Shown in pieces: positions 1-8,579 of a stretch of 64,000 nt of DNA. Each line of letters starts with the position of its first letter. Position 1 is the first letter of the stretch. Position numbers and translations under genes: made by a program. Origin of the DNA: Palsa-295 sp963781105 (GTDB lineage: Bacteria > Acidobacteriota > Terriglobia > Acidiferrales > UBA7541); the NCBI GenBank assembly GCA_963781105.1, contig CAWAED010000008.1, forward strand, positions 248,001 through 312,000, given 5' to 3'. A model generated the notes under the pieces. That model was not told the origin of the DNA and did no database searches. It saw only the letters and a list, made by a program, of their open reading frames with translations.

Positions 1-317
1 TCGCGGACAGCGTTTGTCTCGCTCTGGGCATGGGCAGATTCAGAACCAGAAATCCAATTACCGTCCGTGCCACCATTTAAATCGGCGCAAGAGCGTCACC
101 GTGCAAGGCTCCTTGCAAGTTCCATCGTGGCGCGAAGGTTTCCCCACTTTTATGCGGTCTGCCCAGCTTCCCACAGGCGAAGAGTTGAAGCCCTGCCCGG
201 AAGGCCCCTATAATCATTTCCGCGAATGCGCAGAGCAGCGCAAACGCCCGCGCCTGTCAGAAAATGCGGTGACCTTCGTTACGCCGGGACGGCTGCAATA
301 TTCTCCATGTCAACGAT
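1..317. other. Left window edge, no supported gene
   Basis: I see no convincing gene here. A forward open frame begins at position 14 but runs straight through the selenocysteine tRNA, has a composition rich in Arg, Ser and Pro, and shows no recognisable domain, so I do not call it. No clear terminator or promoter could be picked out by eye. The stretch probably serves as the upstream region of the tRNA gene. Confidence 0.5.
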
Positions 318-416
318 GGAGGCGAATAGGGTCCGGTGATCCTCGTGGCCTTCAAAGCCATTGATCCTGTCCTTCGCGGCCAGGATGGTGGGTTCGACTC
401 CCACACGCTTCCGCCA
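318..416 (+). tRNA. selC: tRNA-Sec (anticodon UCA)
   Basis: This tRNA delivers selenocysteine at UGA codons. The sequence shows the distinctive long selC fold. The acceptor strand GGAGGCGA at 318-325 faces ACGCTTCC at 405-412, with one mismatch at the last pair. The D stem has six pairs (AGGGTC with GATCCT). The anticodon stem GTGGC/GCCAT encloses the loop CTTCAAA with UCA at 352-354. A long variable arm follows (ATCCTG pairing with CAGGAT), then a T arm with TTCGACT, discriminator G and an encoded CCA. The extended D stem, the long variable arm and the UCA anticodon together separate it from tRNA-Ser and from other tRNAs. selA and selB are not in the window; they may lie to the left. Confidence 0.9.
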
Positions 417-507
417 TATCTTCTTGATGTGTCGGGTGTTACAAAAAAGCGAGGCAGCAAAACGCAGCAATAAGAGATCTTTGGCCCTGCTGGACGACTA
501 CAGGCGA

Positions 508-2991
508 TCAGGTCTTCGGGATGACTGTGGCGAATTTTTTGCGGGCTAGGTCGAGCAGCTTTGAATCGGTGCACACTTCGTAGTAGGGGCGGGTACCCTG
601 TGCGCCGACTTTGGCGCCGGGCAGGAGTTGATGGACAAAACCCTTGCGGATGACGACTGGCTCAAGAGTGTCGCCGAGCGGCACTTCGCCAAAATAGAGT
701 TGCACGCGCTCTTTGCCCCAGGGCATCGGGAAATTGCCGCCCATGGGCGACATGGCAATTTCGGCGCTCAATTTCTGAAAGCCTTCTTCATTTAGCTCGA
801 TGCCATTCAAGTTGTAGCGCACTAGGAGTTCTTCGCCTTCATCTTCCGCGGCGTCTTCCATCAGCGGTTGCAGCAAGAAAACGTTGAACGGGGATGGATT
901 GTTTGAGAACAGGCGCTTGGCGATTTTTGTGCAGCTGGAGAGACGGTCCGACAAATTCAAGGCGCGCGAAATCATGATTTTGGATTCGCCGTCCATCCAG
1001 AGCGAAGGCGCGGAATCCTGGAATGCCACGCCTACGCCGATTTCGAGCTGGGGCAGACCGGTGGACTTGGTGCGCGCGTTGTACGCTTGCGTCACCGCGA
1101 GAATTTCGCGCGAGAGAATGCAGGCGCGGGCTACGCCGCGCGTGGTGGCGCGCGTGGATTCGGTTTCGTAGATCGCGAGAATGATGGCGTCGCCTTCGAT
1201 GAACACCGTGGCTGCGCCGAAACGTTCCAGCATTCGCTTCACTGGCTCGTGCAAGTTCATGCTGAAGTGCGACGCGGGATTCAAGCCCTTCGCGAGCAGG
1301 TCCTTGGTGATGCCTGTGGAGCCGCGCACATCAGCCTTGATGACGGTGTGGTTGATGACGGGATCGTCGGTGGGACGGCCCTCGTCGGCGTGCAGAAATT
1401 CGTACAGGCTTTTATTGACTCGCGAAAGCTCTCTGGCGCGTTCCGAGCGCACCAGGTTGATGCGCTCCATCCAGGTGGCCACGTGTTGATAGTTGCGGCG
1501 GTCGCGCCGCAGGCGCATCAGGTCTTCCGCGAATTGCAACACTGTGGCTAATTGCTCTTCACGCGTGCGCCGGCGAATCGCACGCGAAGCATCGTCGAGC
1601 CGCTTCATCGAAATCTTTCGCGCGGGAAATTGTTCCAGGATGGTTTCCACGCGCTTGGCTTCGTCGCGATTTACCAGCGCTTTTTTCAGGGCTTGCAAGT
1701 GGATTGGGGGGCAGTAATCGGCGTAGATTCGGCGCAATTCGTAGCCGGCGAGGACGTGAAAGAGCAGGTCGCGTTCCTCGAGGCGATGGAACCACTCTTC
1801 CAGAAGTTGCGAACGCGTTTGCCGGGTATTTTCACCCTCTCCGGCGGGAGCTTGCGGGTCAAACAGACGGCGTGCGTTCTGGGGCTGGTTGAGGTAATCG
1901 CCGAGACGATTGCGGTATTCCTCGATGCGGAAATTCATGTGCTGCTTGGCGGAATCGATCTGCGGGCCCAGCTCCTCGAGCGTCTTTTCGGCCAGCGCTA
2001 ACTTCTTGCGCAATTCCGAAATTTCAGCGTGAGAGCCGGGCGCGGCGGCGCCCTTGCGTTTGAAAATCGAGGGAAACAAGCTGTCGCCGTCGCCCGAACG
2101 TCCCGAGGCTTCCTCGAGTTCCTCTTCGATGCGAGCGATCTCGGTGCGTTTTTGGCGTGCCTGCTCGAGCAGCCGCTCATGCGCTTTACGCGCTTTGCTG
2201 AGATCGTCAGCGTTATCGCCGGTGAGCACGAAATCGCGAACCAGGTCCAGCAGGAGCGTGTCAAAGACTTCGAAGCGGTCGGGATCGTTGACGAAGTTCG
2301 CTACCAGTACGTAGTGCTCTAGAAAAAGGTGATCGTCATTGCCGTTTTCGACGAAGAGAAAGCGGTTCTGCAGCAGTTCGTAGGTATCGTGAAAATCTTC
2401 GCCAAAGAGAGCGCGGCGCGATTTCGAAAGCGTCCCTTCTTCCACTTCGCGCCAAATGCGGCAGAGCGTTTCGCCCACCTGGCGGTAGACATTTTTCTTG
2501 TCCGACTGCATTTCGGCGATTTTTGCGCGCATGACGTGCGCTTGTTCGCTGTGCTCGAAATGCTCACCACGCGCGCGAATCCAGTCTTTGCACTCGACGA
2601 GCATGCTGGAAAATTGCGTAGTGATTTCCGAAGTGAGGTGCTTGATCAGCGCGAGCTGGTGGAGTATGTCGCTTTCGATGGATTGCTGAAACTTCGCGCG
2701 AGTGACGGAGGCTTGCAAAACCTCGGTGAGGAGTTTGCGGAATGCGCCGTGTTCCGGCGCGCCGGATTGCTTGCGGTCTTTGCCGTAGAAAAGGCTGATA
2801 TTGACGCTCTGGCGGACCAGATCCTGCAGATATTTCCTGGTGAAATCCACGAACCGCGGGCTGAGGAAAACGTCGTAATGAATGTTGTCCACACCAAGCG
2901 TAAGATTTGGCAGGCGGATTTCGGCGGAGTACGACTCCAGCTTCATCCGGGCAGGATGGTCGGGTGAAGGCGCGATGCGGAGATCGGGCAT
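508..2991 (-). CDS. Large protein with coiled coil and C-terminal nucleotidyl-cyclase-like domain
   Basis: An 827-residue protein. The first ~250 residues are helical with no domain I recognise. Residues ~250-350 are rich in Glu, Lys, Arg and Leu and look like a coiled coil, interrupted by a Gly/Ser linker. From about residue 545 there is a region resembling class III nucleotidyl cyclases. It has an Asp in the first metal-site strand (KADVRGSTG), a second metal-type segment (FIEGDAIILAIYE) and a late segment (SRALNLSDRL) that matches the position of the usual helix after the substrate strand. The substrate-specifying residues are not clearly those of adenylate or guanylate cyclases, so activity is uncertain. 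No signal peptide or membrane helix is seen. The start at 2991 is the longest; Met at 2946 is an alternative. The gene stands alone, convergent with the selC side. Confidence 0.7.
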   Translation of the reverse strand: MPDLRIAPSPDHPARMKLESYSAEIRLPNLTLGVDNIHYDVFLSPRFVDFTRKYLQDLVRQSVNISLFYGKDRKQSGAPEHGAFRKLLTEVLQASVTRAKFQQSIESDILHQLALIKHLTSEITTQFSSMLVECKDWIRARGEHFEHSEQAHVMRAKIAEMQSDKKNVYRQVGETLCRIWREVEEGTLSKSRRALFGEDFHDTYELLQNRFLFVENGNDDHLFLEHYVLVANFVNDPDRFEVFDTLLLDLVRDFVLTGDNADDLSKARKAHERLLEQARQKRTEIARIEEELEEASGRSGDGDSLFPSIFKRKGAAAPGSHAEISELRKKLALAEKTLEELGPQIDSAKQHMNFRIEEYRNRLGDYLNQPQNARRLFDPQAPAGEGENTRQTRSQLLEEWFHRLEERDLLFHVLAGYELRRIYADYCPPIHLQALKKALVNRDEAKRVETILEQFPARKISMKRLDDASRAIRRRTREEQLATVLQFAEDLMRLRRDRRNYQHVATWMERINLVRSERARELSRVNKSLYEFLHADEGRPTDDPVINHTVIKADVRGSTGITKDLLAKGLNPASHFSMNLHEPVKRMLERFGAATVFIEGDAIILAIYETESTRATTRGVARACILSREILAVTQAYNARTKSTGLPQLEIGVGVAFQDSAPSLWMDGESKIMISRALNLSDRLSSCTKIAKRLFSNNPSPFNVFLLQPLMEDAAEDEGEELLVRYNLNGIELNEEGFQKLSAEIAMSPMGGNFPMPWGKERVQLYFGEVPLGDTLEPVVIRKGFVHQLLPGAKVGAQGTRPYYEVCTDSKLLDLARKKFATVIPKT

Positions 2992-3043
2992 ACGGGCGCA
3001 GCGAGACGAAGACTGACTCTAGCGAGGCGAGGCGTGGGGCGCA

Positions 3044-3433
3044 ATGGAACGGTTCGTAACCGTTAATGATTTTCCCGGCAGTATGGCGGAGTCCGGGCCG
3101 TTCGAGGCTGACCCGGCGGAGAACCCGGAGCCCGGCATCGAGGATGCCGGTCCCGACTCCGCTTGGCGGCCGGCGGGTAGCGGCCTGGGCTCTCTGGAGA
3201 CGCCTAACTATGGCCCATGCCTCTACTTAGGCCCTCACGGTCAGAGGTGCGGCAATCAGGCCCTTTCGGGAGGCTTCTGTGCGCGGCATCAGCCTGATGA
3301 GCTCGGCAGGGCAAAGAGCGCGTCTCGAGGCGTCTCCCGTGTGATTGCCGCCGGAGTTGGGATACTTGCCGCAATATGGCCAGTTCTTGCCGATCTGCTT
3401 CGTGAGGTGCTGCGCTGGATTCATTCCCACTGA
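3044..3433 (+). CDS. Small protein with Cys/His cluster and C-terminal membrane helix
   Basis: A 129-residue protein of unknown function. The N-terminal half is acidic and proline-rich, so probably disordered. Around residues 58-84 there is a Cys/His cluster (Cys, then RCGN, then FCARH) that could bind one zinc ion. Residues ~100-125 form a single hydrophobic helix followed by a short basic, His-ending tail. This suggests a tail-anchored inner-membrane protein with its zinc knuckle in the cytoplasm. It lies just upstream of fabI on the same strand with an ~80-base gap. The codon use and motif make it a plausible real gene, but I do not recognise a family. Confidence 0.55.
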   Translation: MERFVTVNDFPGSMAESGPFEADPAENPEPGIEDAGPDSAWRPAGSGLGSLETPNYGPCLYLGPHGQRCGNQALSGGFCARHQPDELGRAKSASRGVSRVIAAGVGILAAIWPVLADLLREVLRWIHSH

Positions 3434-3513
3434 GTGGAGCGCGCGGCGGCGTTCGGCTCGCGAACGGCAGAACTGCGAACCGAAATCGAGGTTTCCGGGT
3501 AGAATAACGGGCC

Positions 3514-4305
3514 ATGTCCAAATTGATGGAAGGCAAAACGGCGATTGTCCTGGGAGTATGGAACAAATGGAGTATCGCGTACGCGATTGCGCAGGCGTTC
3601 GCTCGAGAAGGCGCCACTCTGTTGCTCACCTATCAGAACGATCGCGCGAAACCGACGGTGGAAGAACTCGGTGCCGAGCTTGGCGCGAAGGGATTTTATC
3701 CTTGCGACGTGCAACAGCAGTCGGATATTGACGGCCTGGCCGAATCTCTCAAGCGTCATGGGCACAAGCTGGACGCGGTGGTCCACTGCCTGGCGTTTGC
3801 CAACCATGAAGATTTGAACCAACCATTTTTGAACACGTCGCGCGACGGTTTCAAACTGGCGCTGGACGTCAGCGCTTATTCGCTTGTCGCGGTTTCCAAG
3901 GCGCTCTCTCCGCTGATGACCACGGGCGGCGCGATTATGACGCTGACCTATCTTGGCTCGACGCGGGTGGTGACCAACTACAACGTAATGGGCGTCGCAA
4001 AAGCTGCGCTGGAAGCTGAAGTGAAATATCTGGCGAGCGAACTCGGCGCTCACAAGATTCGCGTGAACGCTATATCTGCGGGGCCGATTAAGACTATTTC
4101 CGCGCGGGGAATTAAGGATTTCTCTAAGGTGCTTGAATTTGTGGCGCAGCATGCGCCGTTGCGACGCAATACGGACATCGCTGAAGTGGCGGATGCAGCT
4201 GTGTTTCTTGCGAGCGATTTAGGCCGGGGTGTTACCGGCAACACGATGTACGTGGATGCTGGCTTTCAAATTATGGGTCTGGATCCGCCTGCCGCACCGA
4301 AGTGA
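3514..4305 (+). CDS. fabI: Enoyl-[acyl-carrier-protein] reductase (NADH)
   Basis: FabI carries out the last reduction of each fatty-acid elongation cycle, turning enoyl-ACP into acyl-ACP in the cytoplasm. The 263-residue protein has the FabI-specific N-terminal cofactor motif (GVWNKWSIAYAIA, residues 14-26) and the catalytic arrangement Tyr146, Tyr156 and Lys163, the same numbers as in the E. coli enzyme. The segment ISAGPIKTISARGI at ~190 is the family's substrate-loop signature. The length is that expected for the family. ATG at 3514 opens a normal FabI N terminus. Its stop overlaps the GTG start of the next gene, so the two may be co-translated. Confidence 0.96.
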   Translation: MSKLMEGKTAIVLGVWNKWSIAYAIAQAFAREGATLLLTYQNDRAKPTVEELGAELGAKGFYPCDVQQQSDIDGLAESLKRHGHKLDAVVHCLAFANHEDLNQPFLNTSRDGFKLALDVSAYSLVAVSKALSPLMTTGGAIMTLTYLGSTRVVTNYNVMGVAKAALEAEVKYLASELGAHKIRVNAISAGPIKTISARGIKDFSKVLEFVAQHAPLRRNTDIAEVADAAVFLASDLGRGVTGNTMYVDAGFQIMGLDPPAAPK

Positions 4306-5264
4306 GTATTTTCACACTACCTGCGTTCACTCCCAATCGCGGGACAATCCGCATTCGAACCAGCTCATGCTTCCTCCTGCCCATTTTTTTCGCAGTGATT
4401 GCGCTGCTCCCGTTATTCGCGATCGCAAAATCACCGAGCATTAACCCTGCTCAAGAAAACACCAAAAAAGCGCGCGCGTTACGCTGGGATCCTCCCAACG
4501 TGGATGTTCCCGTTTCATCTATCTCCGCGTCACCGGCTTGTTCGCTGCCGGACGTCCTAAAGCAAGCGGTGGCGCGCGCTACTGAACTGATCAACCACCT
4601 GCAGAACTTCGATGCTCATGAGCAGGTTCGCTACGAACAGACCGACGGATTTGGGATTCCCAATATGGCGGTCACTGCGAGATTCGACTACCTGGTTGAT
4701 TTCGGAGAACAGCCCGGTGCGCTCAAAGTACACGAGACCCGCACGCCCCTCAGCGGCACCGACGATCAACAGGTCCGACCGCTATTGGATAAAGGCCTGC
4801 CGGTCTTGGCGCTGATCTTTCATCCCAATCTACAAAGCGACTACGAAATGCGGTGTGAAGGTTTCAGCGAGTGGAACAACGTGCCCGCCTGGGTAATCTA
4901 CTTTAGCCAGATCAAGGGAAAGCGTGTCCGCACGCTCTCGATGGGAACAGCAACGAGTGTCTATCCGGTGAGCCTGAAGGGCCGTGCGTGGCTCGCCGCA
5001 GACTCAGGCCAACTCATGCACCTCGAAACAAACCTGATCCAGGGGATTCCGATCATTGAACTGCAGAGTAACGCGATCTCCGTTGACTATGCCCCCGTCC
5101 GGTTTAAGTCGCAAAGTCTTGAAATCTGGTTACCGCAATCAGCCGTCGCCTATACGGACTATGGGAAGCGCCGCACAATCATCGAACACACTTTTTCCGA
5201 CTTCCAGCTATTTTCAGTCCAGACCAAACAGGTAATCGGGGAGCCTAAGCAACCGCCTCGCTGA
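4302..5264 (+). CDS. Exported protein of unknown function
   Basis: A 320-residue protein. After a short basic leader, residues ~22-42 form a hydrophobic stretch ending in AIAKS, which looks like a signal peptide. The mature part is beta-rich with no motif I can name; it resembles the lineage-type secreted proteins of unknown function common in Acidobacteriota. GTG at 4302 overlaps the fabI stop codon by four bases, which supports translational coupling. It does not resemble a fatty-acid enzyme, so the coupling may reflect expression rather than pathway. Confidence 0.65.
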   Translation: MSIFTLPAFTPNRGTIRIRTSSCFLLPIFFAVIALLPLFAIAKSPSINPAQENTKKARALRWDPPNVDVPVSSISASPACSLPDVLKQAVARATELINHLQNFDAHEQVRYEQTDGFGIPNMAVTARFDYLVDFGEQPGALKVHETRTPLSGTDDQQVRPLLDKGLPVLALIFHPNLQSDYEMRCEGFSEWNNVPAWVIYFSQIKGKRVRTLSMGTATSVYPVSLKGRAWLAADSGQLMHLETNLIQGIPIIELQSNAISVDYAPVRFKSQSLEIWLPQSAVAYTDYGKRRTIIEHTFSDFQLFSVQTKQVIGEPKQPPR

Positions 5265-5280
5265 TCCAATCCTTCAGTGT

Positions 5281-5730
5281 CTAGCCTGCTGTCGGCGATT
5301 CGTCGCCCTGTTCGACTGTAATTCTTCGCACGCCTTCGGCGACGTGCTCCAGCTGAACCTGGACCGTAGGCCAACCCGTGCGCAGCTTGAGCCGGTCGGG
5401 CCATTCCACGATTACCACTGCCTTCTCGGAAAATATATCTTCGAGGCCTAATGTTTCGAGATCATGCAGGCCCTCAATGCGGTAAAGGTCCACGTGATAG
5501 ACGCGCGTAGCGCCGTCGTATTTGTGGACGAGAGTAAACGTGGGGCTGGTAACGTCGTCTTCGCGCGCGGCGCCCAGACCGGCGGCGATTCCCTTCGTTA
5601 GCGTCGTCTTCCCTGCTCCGAGGTCGCCGGAAAGCAGGATCAATACGGGAGGCTTTAACGCCGCACCGATTTGCCGGCCTTGCTCAATCGTCTCTTCGGA
5701 TGAGTGCGTGAGGATTTCGCCGTTAGCCAC
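5281..5730 (-). CDS. tsaE: tRNA threonylcarbamoyladenosine biosynthesis ATPase TsaE
   Basis: TsaE is the ATPase partner of TsaB/TsaD in making t6A at position 37 of ANN-decoding tRNAs. The 149-residue protein has the P-loop GDLGAGKTTLTKG at ~35-47, the family segment SPTFTLVHKY, the DLYR motif and the late VIVEWPDR motif, all in normal order. The length fits the family. It follows the NAD(P)HX repair gene on the same strand with a 14-base gap, a gene order seen in many bacteria, so the two are probably one transcript. Confidence 0.95.
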   Translation of the reverse strand: MANGEILTHSSEETIEQGRQIGAALKPPVLILLSGDLGAGKTTLTKGIAAGLGAAREDDVTSPTFTLVHKYDGATRVYHVDLYRIEGLHDLETLGLEDIFSEKAVVIVEWPDRLKLRTGWPTVQVQLEHVAEGVRRITVEQGDESPTAG

Positions 5731-5744
5731 GGCGCGGCTCGCGG

Positions 5745-7328
5745 TTAAGCATTGGCGTAAAAATGTTGGTAGGCGCGCGGAATCGCGTGAATCAAGTCGG
5801 AAGCGAGCAGCGGAGCTTCGCCTGCGTCTGCGTAGGCGATGTCTCCTGCGAGGCCGTGGAGATAGACGCCGAACGCCAAGACGCGTACCCAGTCGCTCGT
5901 TGCAAATTGTGCGGTTAGGCCCGCGAGCATTCCGGTGAGGACGTCACCAGTGCCGCCTGTGCCCATTCCGGGATTGCCGGTGGAATTTATGAAGATTTGT
6001 CCGTCGGGCGAAGCGATCACGGTCTGATGACCCTTGAGGATTACGAAGGCATTCCAATCCGCGGCGGATTTCCGCGCAACTCCCAGGCGCCAGGCTTGGA
6101 CATCTTTAATTTCGCATCCCACGAGCCGCGCCATTTCGCCTGGATGCGGCGTTAGGGCGATCGGGCCGGTGCCGTTTTTCAGTTCCAGCGCGCGGCCAGC
6201 GAAGGCGTTCAAGCCATCGGCGTCCAGAACGATGGGAACCGCGCGCTTCGCAACGACAGCGTGGACAAATTGCTGCGTTTCGTCGTGCGTCGTCAGTCCT
6301 GGGCCAATGGCGAGCGCACGCTTCCCTTTCACGATTTTGTCGAATCGCTCGTACTCGAAGCTGCGCAGCGAAATAGTCCCGGCTTCGGTCGCGGGCATTG
6401 GTTCGGTCATTATTTCTGGGGTGTGCGCAGCGACGATCGGTAAAACCGCGTCCGGAGTCGCGACGGTCACAAGACCTGCGCCCGTGCGTAGCGCTGCCCA
6501 GGATGCCAACACCGCCGCGCCGCTTTTGCCGACCGAGCCGGCAACGATCAGCGCGTGGCCATAACTTCCCTTGTTGCCGTCCGCGCGGCGAGGCTGGGCA
6601 AACTTGCTCACTTCTCGCCCGTCAACCCAGCGAACGTCGCTCGTTCCTACTTCTTCGATCAGCTCGGGAGGCGAGCCGATGTCGTGAACTTTGAGCTGTC
6701 CGACGAAGTTTCCGGAAGCGCCGCCGATCATGCCGGACTTAGGAGCCGTGAAAGTGACTGTGTACGCTGCTTTGACGACAGGCCCATCGGCCTCGCCGGT
6801 GTCGGCCACCAGCCCCGAGGGAATGTCTACGGCGACGACAGCAGAACGCGCTGGCCCGCGGCGCTGATTCACAGCTTCGATGACTTCCGCGAGAAGCCCC
6901 GCGACCGCCCCGCGCGTGCCGGTACCGAGGATCGCGTCCACGACGATGTCGGCCGAGGCCAGCGCGGCTTTGGCGCTTTGCCATGCGCTCGAATCGCGAA
7001 TGACGTGAAGCTCGCCGTACGTCTCTTGCCAACGCTTATAGTTCGTCGCCGCATCGCCACGCATTTCTTCCGGAGCCGCCAGCAGATGAATGAGCGGCTT
7101 GGCTCCCAAATCTCGCAGGTGCCGCGCGACTACGAATCCATCGCCGCCGTTGTTGCCCTTGCCACAAAGAACCATGATGCGGCGCTGCGCGAAGTCCGGC
7201 CAACGCTGCGCGATGAAGCGCGCGACTCCAGCGCCGGCGTTTTCCATCAGCGCGAGGCCAGGAATGCCGTAGCGCGCCGTGGTAAGGCGGTCAACTTGCC
7301 CCATTTCTTCTGTCGTGAGGATTTTCAT
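5745..7328 (-). CDS. nnrD: Bifunctional NAD(P)HX epimerase / ADP-dependent NAD(P)HX dehydratase
   Basis: This two-domain enzyme repairs hydrated NADH and NADPH. The N-terminal ~215 residues are the YjeF_N epimerase domain (MENAGAGVARF early, then the glycine-rich GKGNNGGDGFVVARHL). Residues ~235-527 are the ribokinase-fold dehydratase domain, with GSVGKSGAAVLA and the catalytic-region motif GMGTGGTGDVLTGMLAG near the end. The 527-residue length is right for the fused form. ATG at 7328 gives a normal N terminus (MKILTTEEMGQVDR). It is followed closely by tsaE. Confidence 0.95.
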   Translation of the reverse strand: MKILTTEEMGQVDRLTTARYGIPGLALMENAGAGVARFIAQRWPDFAQRRIMVLCGKGNNGGDGFVVARHLRDLGAKPLIHLLAAPEEMRGDAATNYKRWQETYGELHVIRDSSAWQSAKAALASADIVVDAILGTGTRGAVAGLLAEVIEAVNQRRGPARSAVVAVDIPSGLVADTGEADGPVVKAAYTVTFTAPKSGMIGGASGNFVGQLKVHDIGSPPELIEEVGTSDVRWVDGREVSKFAQPRRADGNKGSYGHALIVAGSVGKSGAAVLASWAALRTGAGLVTVATPDAVLPIVAAHTPEIMTEPMPATEAGTISLRSFEYERFDKIVKGKRALAIGPGLTTHDETQQFVHAVVAKRAVPIVLDADGLNAFAGRALELKNGTGPIALTPHPGEMARLVGCEIKDVQAWRLGVARKSAADWNAFVILKGHQTVIASPDGQIFINSTGNPGMGTGGTGDVLTGMLAGLTAQFATSDWVRVLAFGVYLHGLAGDIAYADAGEAPLLASDLIHAIPRAYQHFYANA

Positions 7329-7599
7329 AATCGCGATTTACGTCCCGGGAACCAGCGCGGCGCTCTGTTTACGCTGTGGCGGCCTATTTGCGTCCGCAGC
7401 AAATTCTATCATGCGCTCGTCCGGAGACATTCCGGCGCCGCACGATCATCCATTCCATTACGTTGCTTGCCCGGCGCTACGACCTGAGGAATAATTGCGC
7501 TAATTCGGCACATCGGCGTGCTGCACGGCTATGAGGGCGCCATGGTTGTGCGGCGCAACACAGATAGCGCTCTGAAGTGCGCCGCTAGAAAACCTTGGC

Positions 7600-8343
7600 C
7601 TACAGCATCCAGCCGCCGGTCACGTTGATGACTTGGCCGGTGATGTAGTCGGCGCTGTCGGAAGCGAAGAATTTAACTGCGGCGGCAACATCTTCCGATG
7701 ATGGCGGGCGGCCGATCGGTGAGCGCGCGTCGTGGATGCGGCGCGCTTCATCGGCGGTGAGTTCGCGCTCGTCTATGTTTGAAGGGTTGATGACGTTGAC
7801 CGTGATTCCGTGCTTCGCTTCTTCGATCGCGAGCGAACGCGAGAACGAAACTACCGCAGCTTTGGCTGCGGCGTATGCCGAGATCGTGCCCTGCCCAAAT
7901 CCGCGCTCCGCGCCGACGGCGCCGAGATTGACGATTCGTCCCCAGTGCTGGCGGCGCATCGCCGGTAGCACCGCTTTGCTGGCGTAGAAAACGCTGAACA
8001 GGTTCGACGCGATAATTTCTTCCCATTCTTGCAGAGAGGTTTCGGCGACGGGTTTCCAATTGAATTCGCCAACGTTGTTCACAAGAATGTCGAGACGGCC
8101 AAAACGTTCTACAACCGTGTCTATCAGAAATTGCACCTTCTCCGCGTCGGTCGCGTCCGCTTCCACTGCGAAACATTCCGCGCCCTGGGCTTGCAGCTGG
8201 CGGAGCGTATTCTGCGCGGCAGTCTTATTAATGCGATAGGAAATGGCGATGCGCACGCCTTCGCGCGCCAGCCCCTCGGCGATGCCTTTGCCGATGCCTC
8301 TTCCGCCTCCGGTGATCAACGCAGTTTTCTGACGTAACGGCAC
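7600..8343 (-). CDS. Short-chain dehydrogenase/reductase (FabG-like)
   Basis: An NAD(P)-dependent SDR-family oxidoreductase, probably acting on a 3-oxoacyl or small carbonyl substrate. Starting from GTG at 8343 it has 247 residues, with the cofactor motif TGGGRGIGKGIA near the N terminus, NNVGEFNW (the NNAG-type motif), and the Tyr-x3-Lys catalytic pair in the segment SAYAAAKAAVVSF. I prefer GTG 8343 over an upstream ATG at 8448 because a GGGAG ribosome site sits just before it and because the longer N terminus has no homology-like character. It is monocistronic, divergent from the pyrophosphatase gene. The exact substrate cannot be read from sequence. Confidence 0.85.
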   Translation of the reverse strand: MPLRQKTALITGGGRGIGKGIAEGLAREGVRIAISYRINKTAAQNTLRQLQAQGAECFAVEADATDAEKVQFLIDTVVERFGRLDILVNNVGEFNWKPVAETSLQEWEEIIASNLFSVFYASKAVLPAMRRQHWGRIVNLGAVGAERGFGQGTISAYAAAKAAVVSFSRSLAIEEAKHGITVNVINPSNIDERELTADEARRIHDARSPIGRPPSSEDVAAAVKFFASDSADYITGQVINVTGGWML

Positions 8344-8579
8344 GATTAGGCGGCTCCCGCAACGCCGACAGTATAATGAAAATACAGGATTTAGTGTAGG
8401 GCTTGAGAGCGCCTCTGTTCTTGACCTGGAGGCGCTTTCCTGATACAAAAGGCGATTCTGTGCGGTTACTTACCGCAATCAGCGGGCTCCCCATCAAGGA
8501 GTTTTTCGTCCGGAGGCAGAATGTCGGAATCAGCTCGGACTCATATGTGTGCAAACGCGCGCGCAGCGGAGGGCAACTA

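Noticed and set aside
14..364. A 116-codon forward open frame at the left edge
   Set aside because: It runs through the selenocysteine tRNA, has Arg/Ser/Pro-rich low-quality composition and no domain.
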